Notes under the pieces: generated by a model
What the model was told of the DNA's origin: nothing
Databases searched by the model: none
Seen by the model: the letters and a program-made list of their open reading frames with translations, nothing else
Source of the DNA: Streptomyces sp. NBC_00576
Lineage (GTDB): Bacteria > Actinomycetota > Actinomycetes > Streptomycetales > Streptomycetaceae
Length of the DNA stretch: 64,000 nt
Assembly: GCF_036345175.1 (NCBI RefSeq)
Contig: NZ_CP107780.1
Span: 5,208,001-5,272,000, forward strand
Direction: 5' to 3'
Translations under genes and position numbers: made by a program
Shown here: piece by piece, positions 58,692 through 64,000 of the stretch
How positions within the stretch are numbered: the first letter of the stretch is position 1
Layout: every line of letters starts with the position of its first letter

Positions 58692-60008
58692 TCACGCCCC
58701 CTCCACATCCGTGAACGACGCCTGGTAGGCGGCGAACTGGGCCCGCTCCTCGTCCACGAGCGCATGCCCGTCGGCATAGGTGTGCTCGAAGATCGCGAAG
58801 GGGTCCGGGTCCGGCATGGCACGGACCACTTCGCGTACTCGCCTGCCCAACGACTCGCTCTCGGCCTCCAGTTCCGCGAAAAATCCCTCTTCCGCGTGGT
58901 TTGAGGCTTCCAAGTACGTGCGCAGGCGCGCGATCGGGTCCTTGGCCGCCCAGGCCGCCCGCTCGTCGTCGTGGCGGTAGCGGGTCGCGTCGTCGGAGGT
59001 CGTGTGGTCACCCATGCGGTACGTGTACGCCTCGACGAGCGTCGGTCCCTCGCCGTTGCGGGCCCGCTCCAGGGCCCACTTCGTCACCGCGAGGACGGCC
59101 AGCACGTCGTTGCCGTCCACCCGAACGCCGGGGAAGCCGTAGCCCTGCGCGCGCTGGTAGAGCGGGACGCGGGTCTGACGCTCGGTCGGCTCGGAGATGG
59201 CCCACTGGTTGTTCTGGCAGAAGAACACCACGGGGGCGTTGTAGACCGAGGCGAAGGTGAAGGACTCGGCGACGTCGCCCTGGCTGGAGGCACCGTCCCC
59301 GAAGTACGCGATGACCGCCGAGTCGGCGCCGTCCTTGGCCACGCCCATGGCATAGCCGGTCGCGTGCAGGGTCTGGGAGCCGATGACGATCGTGTAGAGG
59401 TGGAAGTTGTTGCTGTTGGGGTCCCAGCCGCCGTGGTTCACCCCGCGGAACATGCCGAGCAGGTTGGTCGGGTCGATGTCCCGGCACCAGGCGACGCCGT
59501 GCTCGCGGTAGGTCGGGAAGACATAGTCGTCGGGGCGGGTGGCGCGGCCGGAGCCGATCTGGGCGGCCTCCTGGCCGAGCAGCGAGGCCCACAGGCCCAG
59601 CTCGCCCTGACGCTGGAGGGCGGTGGCCTCGGCGTCGAACCGGCGGGTCAGCACCATGTCCCGGTACAGGCCGCGCAGGTCGTCGGCGGTGAGGGCGGCG
59701 ACGTACGGGTCGTAGGCGGCGTTCTTGACGCGCCTGCCCGCGGGGGTCAGCAGCTGGACGAGGTTGGGGTCGGCGCCCGTCCCGGCCGTCTCCGCCGGCT
59801 TCGGGGCCGGCTTCTTGGTGGCGGCGCGTTTGGTGGTGGCGCGCTTCGCGGCGGCGGCCTTGGTCGCGGTGGCAGTGGCGGGCTGCGCGGCCGTGGCTGG
59901 TGCGTCGACGGCCGGTGCGTCGGCGCCCTGCGCGGTGGTGCGGGTGGTACCGGTCTTGCTTCCGGCGCTGCGTCGCGGTTTGCGCGCGGCAGTGCTCTCC
60001 ACGGTCAC
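58692..60008 (-). CDS. bkdA: Alpha-keto acid dehydrogenase E1 alpha subunit with histone-like N-terminal tail
   Basis: A 438-residue E1alpha. Residues about 75-438 are a standard thiamine-diphosphate subunit: MVLTRRFDAEATALQRQGEL, IAYFGDGASSQGDVAESF and FFCQNNQWAIS (the GDG-to-NN cofactor motif) and YRMGDHTTSDDATRYR (phosphorylation-loop region). The first 70 residues are Lys/Ala/Thr/Pro-rich (KPRRSAGSKTGTTRTT, then KAAAAKRATTKRAATKK), resembling histone H1 or Lsr2/HupS tails and absent from typical E1alpha. GTG 60008 follows GGAGG at 7 nt and is the first gene of the operon. A CTTGGA palindrome lies upstream. Confidence 0.93.
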   Translation of the reverse strand: MTVESTAARKPRRSAGSKTGTTRTTAQGADAPAVDAPATAAQPATATATKAAAAKRATTKRAATKKPAPKPAETAGTGADPNLVQLLTPAGRRVKNAAYDPYVAALTADDLRGLYRDMVLTRRFDAEATALQRQGELGLWASLLGQEAAQIGSGRATRPDDYVFPTYREHGVAWCRDIDPTNLLGMFRGVNHGGWDPNSNNFHLYTIVIGSQTLHATGYAMGVAKDGADSAVIAYFGDGASSQGDVAESFTFASVYNAPVVFFCQNNQWAISEPTERQTRVPLYQRAQGYGFPGVRVDGNDVLAVLAVTKWALERARNGEGPTLVEAYTYRMGDHTTSDDATRYRHDDERAAWAAKDPIARLRTYLEASNHAEEGFFAELEAESESLGRRVREVVRAMPDPDPFAIFEHTYADGHALVDEERAQFAAYQASFTDVEGA

Positions 60009-60329
60009 GTGTACTCCTCCGTCGGTCCGGCCCCGGGGTTGCCGGGTAACCAGTGCGGTCACCTGTTCCCGAGACCCGTGCACGGGGTGGGTGCCGCTCG
60101 GCCGGGAACAGGCGTGACAGGCGCCCCGGCGAGCGTCCCGCAAAGCTCACGTTACCCAGTGCGTCATATTTCTATGAAACCCCCCTGACCTGCGATTTTG
60201 CTTGGAAATCCAAGTAAATTGAGCAAGTCGGGAAGGGGCCCTGGTCACAGCCTTGCAGGGGGCCGGAACAACGGCACGTTATCCCGCACACCCGGCTCAC
60301 GGGAAGAGCCGGTATGTGAGACCGTCCGG
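60009..60329. other. Divergent gene-poor region before the keto-acid dehydrogenase operon
   Basis: Contains the candidate operator at 60201-60214 and the promoter of the E1alpha operon. No intact gene is seen on either strand. Confidence 0.5.
60201..60214. promoter_or_regulatory. CTTGGA-AA-TCCAAG palindrome upstream of keto-acid dehydrogenase operon
   Basis: CTTGGAAATCCAAG, with 6-bp perfect arms in an A/T-rich stretch, lies about 190 bp before the E1alpha start. bkd operons are often under Lrp/AsnC (BkdR) control; this is a candidate site by inference. Confidence 0.5.
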
Positions 60330-60470
60330 GTGCCTGAAGGCCGAGAAATCACCGTATTTCTCCTCGATGACCATGAAGTCGTCCGCCGGGGAGGCCACGA
60401 AGGATTCCGGCCACCCACCCTTCGACGGCATCGTGGCGGGCGCGTCCAGCCCTCTGTGAATCAAACCTAA
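60330..60470 (+). pseudogene. Truncated response-regulator relic
   Basis: From GTG 60330 the frame reads VPEGREITVFLLDDHEVVRR, the start of a NarL/LuxR-type receiver domain with the acidic DD pair, then loses similarity and stops at 60468-60470 after 46 residues. The phospho-acceptor Asp, the rest of the receiver and the DNA-binding domain are missing. From memory, S. coelicolor has a full response regulator next to the same dehydrogenase operon (SCO3818 region), so this is probably its deletion remnant. Confidence 0.65.
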
Positions 60471-60589
60471 GTTCGATAAGGCGCTCTCCGCGATCGAAAC
60501 CGACTGCCCATGACCGCCCACGGTCACCTGTGACTGCCTGCGACAAGCGCCCCGCTCACACGCCCGGCTCGTGCCCTAACATCTGGCGC

Positions 60590-61984
60590 GTGCCGCGCTC
60601 ATCTGTACCACCCCTTGTGTCCCACGCGCCCCCTCTGGGCGCGCTCCTCCGCCAGTACTCCGCCGGGTCCGCGCTGACCTGCGCCCCCGTCGACCAAGGG
60701 CTGCTGAACCGCGGCTACCGGCTCGCCACCACCCGCGGCGACTACTTCCTGAAGCACCACTTCGACCCCGAGACCGCCGACCCCGCCGCGATCGCCCGTC
60801 AGCACCGGGCGACCCAGCGCCTCGCGGATCTCGGCGTCCCGGTGGCCCCGCCACTGCCCGGCCGCGACGGACGTACGGTCGCCGTCGTCGGCGGCCACGC
60901 CTACGCCCTGCACCCCTGGATCGACGGCCGCCACCGCCACGGCGGCCAGCTCAGCGGCGTCCAGTGCGGCCGGCTGGGCGCGTTGCTGGGCGTCGTCCAC
61001 GCGAGCCTGGAACAGGTGATGCCGACGCGGGGCCGAACACCGGGCGAGCCGGGCGGAGACGGGCGCGAGGCCGCCGGACCGGGCCGGGCCGCCCCGCAGG
61101 GGGCGACCGCCGGTCTGGCGCAGACCCCCGAACAAGGCGGCGCAGGCGTGGTCGCCCAGCGGCGAGAGGCCGGACGAGGGGGAGAGGCCGGCCGACCGGG
61201 CGGAGTCGCCCACCACCGGGACGCCGCCCGGCGGAGCGGGTCCACCGACCGGAGCCGGACTGTCACCCCTGCCGAAGCCTCCGCGACGACCCCCGCCCCC
61301 GGCACCTTCGCCGAACCCCCGCGCTCAGCCGACCCTCACCGTCCCGGCCGCCCCCACGACCCCGCCGAACAGCGACAGCCTGCCGGTCCCGACAGCACCG
61401 CCGAGCCCCTGCCCGCCCCCTCGGCCGACCCCGCCGACACCTTCGCCCTCATCGACGACCTCCTGGCCCACGTCCGCCGCCACCACCCCACCGACGCCTT
61501 CGACGAGCTGGCCCGCCACCGGCTCCTGGAACGACGGGCGCTGCTGGAGCAGCACGCGGACCGGCGGCCCCCGCCGGGCGGCTCGGTGGGCTGGGTGCAC
61601 GGGGACTTCCACCCGTTCAACGTGCTCTACAAAGGGGACGCACCGGCCGCGATCGTCGACTGGGACCGGCTCGGTGTACGGCCCCGCGCGGAGGAGGCCG
61701 TACGTGCCGCCGCGATCTTCTTCGTACGGCCCGCCGGCACGCTCGACCTGCCCAAGGCACGGGCATACGCGCGCGCGTACCGGCGCACGGCGGGGGCCGC
61801 GCCCTCCGAGCTGGCCGCCGCCGTGCACCGGGTGTGGTGGGAGCGCCTCAACGACTTCTGGATGCTGCGCTGGCACTACGAGCGGGGAGACACCCGAGCC
61901 GACTCCCAGTTCCCTGCCGCCTCGGCGCTCGCGGTGTGGTGGACACGGGAGTACGACGCGGTGTGCGAGGCGTTCGTGGACTGA
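60590..61984 (+). CDS. APH-fold phosphotransferase with long disordered insert
   Basis: A 464-residue kinase-like protein. The N-lobe has LLNRGYRLATTRGDYFLKHHF and VVGGHAYALHPWIDGRH. The C-lobe has the catalytic VHGDFHPFNVLY (Brenner motif with Asp and Asn) and AIVDWDRLGVRPRAEE (metal Asp). This is the aminoglycoside/choline/homoserine kinase fold (PF01636). Between lobes, about residues 148-285 are a Gly/Pro/Ala/Arg-rich low-complexity stretch not found in typical members of about 330 residues. GTG 60590 sits 8 nt after a TAACAT box, suggesting a leaderless mRNA. Substrate unknown. Confidence 0.82.
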   Translation: MPRSSVPPLVSHAPPLGALLRQYSAGSALTCAPVDQGLLNRGYRLATTRGDYFLKHHFDPETADPAAIARQHRATQRLADLGVPVAPPLPGRDGRTVAVVGGHAYALHPWIDGRHRHGGQLSGVQCGRLGALLGVVHASLEQVMPTRGRTPGEPGGDGREAAGPGRAAPQGATAGLAQTPEQGGAGVVAQRREAGRGGEAGRPGGVAHHRDAARRSGSTDRSRTVTPAEASATTPAPGTFAEPPRSADPHRPGRPHDPAEQRQPAGPDSTAEPLPAPSADPADTFALIDDLLAHVRRHHPTDAFDELARHRLLERRALLEQHADRRPPPGGSVGWVHGDFHPFNVLYKGDAPAAIVDWDRLGVRPRAEEAVRAAAIFFVRPAGTLDLPKARAYARAYRRTAGAAPSELAAAVHRVWWERLNDFWMLRWHYERGDTRADSQFPAASALAVWWTREYDAVCEAFVD

Positions 61985-62013
61985 CGCCCACCGACGCCGA
62001 CCCGGCGAACGGA

Positions 62014-62052
62014 ACGCGCGCGTGAAGCCCTCTTCGGGCCGCACGCGCGCGT
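62014..62052. terminator. Two-stem terminator between kinase-fold and Ser/Thr kinase genes
   Basis: ACGCGCGCGTG (62014-62024) pairs with CACGCGCGCGT (62042-62052), with an inner GCCC/GGGC stem in the loop. It lies between convergent genes. Confidence 0.85.
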
Positions 62053-62119
62053 GGAGGCTGCTTTCCGTCAACCGGCCGACGGTTCGTTCCCCCGAAGGGG
62101 CGGTCGGCCGGTCAGGGGG

Positions 62120-63727
62120 TCAGGGGGTGGTCCCGCCGCCCTCCGTACCGCCGCTGTCCTCCTCGCCACCACCGTCGCCGGTCGGGTCCGCCGACGGCGT
62201 CGCCTCCTCCGACGGCTGCGACGCCGACACCGAGGGCTCCGCGCTCGTCTCCACGTCCGACGGGGTGGGCGACGGCTCGCTGGACGGGGTCACGGACGGT
62301 GTGTACGACGGTGTGGACGAGGGCGTCCAATTCGAGGACCCCGAACCCGAGCCGGTGCCGTCGTCCGTGGCGGTGTTCGACGGCTCCTCGGAGACCTCGT
62401 CGGTCGGGCTCGCCGAGGGGGCCTTGGTCGTCGCGGACTGCGAGGTGGCCGGCGACTCCGTGGTGCTGGGGCTGCCGCCCGGTTTGTTGCCGCCCTGAAG
62501 AGCGAGAGCGACGCCCGCCGTGACGGCGATCACGGCGAGGAACGCCAGTATCCACAGCTTGCCCCGGCCGCCGCCGCCCCGGTTGCCGTGTCCCTCGAAG
62601 CCGCCTTCGTCCCCGCCGCCGTACCCGGCGGGCAGGATCTGCTGGGGAATCTGGGTGGTACCGGCGTGGTCGCCCGGGTGGTTCATCACCGCGGTGCCCG
62701 CGAAGCCCCCCGAGGGGGTGTTCCGGCCGTCGTGCATGTCGACGGGCCCGGTGTTCCAGGTGCCGGTGTGGCTGCCCTGGTCGTACAGCATCTGCAGGCC
62801 GTACTGGATCAGCCCGCGCATCTCCTCGGCCGTCTGGAAGCGGTCGTCCGGCTCCTTGGCGAGGGAACGCATGACGAGCCCGTCGAGCTCCGGCGGCGCG
62901 CCGTCCGAGACCTGGGACGGGGGCACCGGAATGTCCTGGACATGCTGGTAGACCACGGACAGCGGGGTCTCGCCGGTGAACGGGGGCCGCAGCGCGAGGA
63001 GTTCGTACAGCAGACAGCCGGTGGCGTACAGGTCGGAGCGGTGGTCGACGGCCTTGCCGAGGGCCTGCTCCGGCGAGAGGTACTGGGGCGTGCCCATGAC
63101 CATGCCGGTCTGCGTCATCGTCGTCGACGCCCCGTGCAGCGCGCGGGCGATGCCGAAGTCCATGACCTTGACGGCGCCGCCGTGCGTGATGATCACGTTG
63201 GCGGGCTTGATGTCGCGGTGCACGATGCCGTGCTGATGCGAATAGGCAAGCGCTTCCAGCACCCCGGAGACGATGATCAGGGCCTGCTCGGGCCCCGGCG
63301 CCTCGGCGTTGATGAGGAGGTCGCGGATGGTGCGCCCCTCGACGATCTCCATCACGATGTACGGGACGGACTGGGCGCCGCCCGCGGTGTAGCCGCCGTT
63401 GGACAGCGTGTCCTCGCCGGAGTCGTACACGGCGACGATCGAGTGGTGGTTGAGCCCGGCCACGGACTGGGCCTCGCGTGTGAAGCGGGCCTTGGAGATC
63501 GGGTCCTCGGCGAGATCGGCGCGGAGCAGTTTGACCGCGACGGTCCGCCCCAGACGCACGTCCTCGGCGGCGAACACCTCCGCCATACCGCCCCGGCCAA
63601 GTCTGTGGGTGAGCCGATACCGGCCGTCCCCGACCAGTCCGCCGTTACCCCACAACTCAGGCGCGTCTGACATACCGCCGCCTGCCGCCTCGGGGTCGGA
63701 CGGGCCCTGAGCGCGCTGCTGTGCCAT
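62120..63727 (-). CDS. Transmembrane Ser/Thr protein kinase (Hanks type)
   Basis: A 535-residue receptor-like kinase. The kinase domain (about 35-300) has the Gly loop LGRGGMAEVFAAED, catalytic Lys in VAVKLLRAD, HRDIKPANVI, DFGIARA (Mg loop), GTPQYLSPEQ and a late Arg in KEPDDRF. A Gly-rich juxtamembrane segment leads to one transmembrane helix near 392-412 (LWILAFLAVIAVTAGVALAL), then an outer tail of about 120 Ser/Thr/Pro/Glu residues with no PASTA or other sensor domain. It is one of the several Pkn kinases of a streptomycete. ATG 63727 follows GGCGAGGACTG. Confidence 0.95.
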   Translation of the reverse strand: MAQQRAQGPSDPEAAGGGMSDAPELWGNGGLVGDGRYRLTHRLGRGGMAEVFAAEDVRLGRTVAVKLLRADLAEDPISKARFTREAQSVAGLNHHSIVAVYDSGEDTLSNGGYTAGGAQSVPYIVMEIVEGRTIRDLLINAEAPGPEQALIIVSGVLEALAYSHQHGIVHRDIKPANVIITHGGAVKVMDFGIARALHGASTTMTQTGMVMGTPQYLSPEQALGKAVDHRSDLYATGCLLYELLALRPPFTGETPLSVVYQHVQDIPVPPSQVSDGAPPELDGLVMRSLAKEPDDRFQTAEEMRGLIQYGLQMLYDQGSHTGTWNTGPVDMHDGRNTPSGGFAGTAVMNHPGDHAGTTQIPQQILPAGYGGGDEGGFEGHGNRGGGGRGKLWILAFLAVIAVTAGVALALQGGNKPGGSPSTTESPATSQSATTKAPSASPTDEVSEEPSNTATDDGTGSGSGSSNWTPSSTPSYTPSVTPSSEPSPTPSDVETSAEPSVSASQPSEEATPSADPTGDGGGEEDSGGTEGGGTTP

Positions 63728-64000
63728 CAGTCCTCGCCGTCGTTTCTGCCCGCGGTGCGCGCGGTGTTGTTACGGTCTCCGTCGGCCACGCTACAGCCTC
63801 CGCGCAAGCCTCCGGTCCGGGAGGCGATCCCGGAGGAGCTCCGGAAGAAGCCCGGGTACGGGTCCCGGGCGGACCGGCCATCAAACCCGTTGCGGGTATC
63901 GTCGTGCAAATTCCGCACCCCATCCGTACAACCCCTGTAACGCTTCCGCGACGCTTCCTACCCGTACGGTCACGGAACGGGCACCGCGCTTGACGTGCCA
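63728..64000. other. Upstream region of the Ser/Thr kinase gene
   Basis: A short minus-strand frame (63727-63918) overlaps the kinase start by one base, but its composition and lack of homology do not support a gene. No other feature is seen before the window edge. Confidence 0.5.

Noticed and set aside
60599..61216. A minus-strand frame across the insert of the kinase-fold gene
   Set aside because: Its composition is explained by the antisense of a GC-rich insert; no start signal or family match.
63727..63918. A 63-codon minus-strand gene overlapping the Ser/Thr kinase start
   Set aside because: No homology, poor codon pattern and no ribosome site; more likely the kinase promoter region.
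1..64000. tRNA or rRNA genes
   Set aside because: A read for T-loop (GGTTCRANTC) and rRNA signatures on both strands found none convincing.

Overview
The window is chromosomal DNA of a Streptomyces or close relative. GC content is very high throughout and starts are often GTG or TTG. There are mycothiol-linked, WD40-NTPase, snapalysin and DUF397 families, rare TTA codons confined to a few auxiliary genes, and a perfect 14-bp parS site. From memory, the order metG, aspS, acyl-CoA dehydrogenase, M18 aminopeptidase, K15-type DD-peptidase, alpha-keto acid dehydrogenase E2/E1beta/E1alpha and Ser/Thr kinase resembles the conserved core arm near oriC of S. coelicolor. A genome alignment would have to confirm this.

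Region 1 (1-10.4 kb) is mostly accessory: the 3' end of a glycosyltransferase followed at once by a HelR-type RNA polymerase recycling ATPase (a pairing suggestive of rifamycin resistance), a decayed DUF397/ATP-binding regulatory cluster, a winged-helix regulator with a membrane partner, a secreted GH64 beta-1,3-glucanase behind a CebR-like palindrome, a giant HTH-nSTAND-WD40 protein carrying a TTA codon, and a secreted NPP1 (NLP) protein. Region 2 (10.4-18.7 kb) has a TM-helix channel-like protein, an M20 amidohydrolase, an uncharacterised protein, a membrane PP2C phosphatase, small secreted and membrane proteins and a MocR regulator. Region 3 (18.7-20.3 kb) is a TnpB unit without TnpA. It has a divergent small HTH gene and matching 20-nt hairpins at both ends that differ by a compensatory base-pair swap.

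Region 4 (20.4-31.7 kb) holds an alpha/beta hydrolase with a probable leaderless promoter, a FUSC membrane protein, the divergent snapalysin/LysR pair (snpA has a TTA codon), a PhoX phosphatase behind a PHO box, a VWA protein with an acidic repeat arm, metG and a small membrane protein with six 9-bp repeats. Region 5 (31.8-46.3 kb) has a PH-domain protein, two tandem Tat-exported intradiol dioxygenase paralogues (a third lies at 45.4 kb), aspS, parS, a PAS-GAF-PP2C-ATPase phosphatase coupled to a P450, a BRO-N regulator, a pirin, a secreted beta-propeller/Ig protein and an SseB protein. Region 6 (46.4-64 kb) is core metabolism and signalling: acyl-CoA dehydrogenase, aminopeptidase, two small proteins, a nitrilase-fold hydrolase, a mycothiol-dependent enzyme, a GntR-MFS pair, a DD-peptidase, a three-gene keto-acid dehydrogenase operon whose E1alpha has a histone-like Lys/Ala tail, a response-regulator relic, an APH-fold kinase with a large disordered insert, and a membrane Ser/Thr kinase.

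No rRNA, tRNA or CRISPR array was recognised. Nine strong hairpins mark gene ends, and two families of dispersed G/C-rich palindromic repeats occur both between genes and inside coding sequences.
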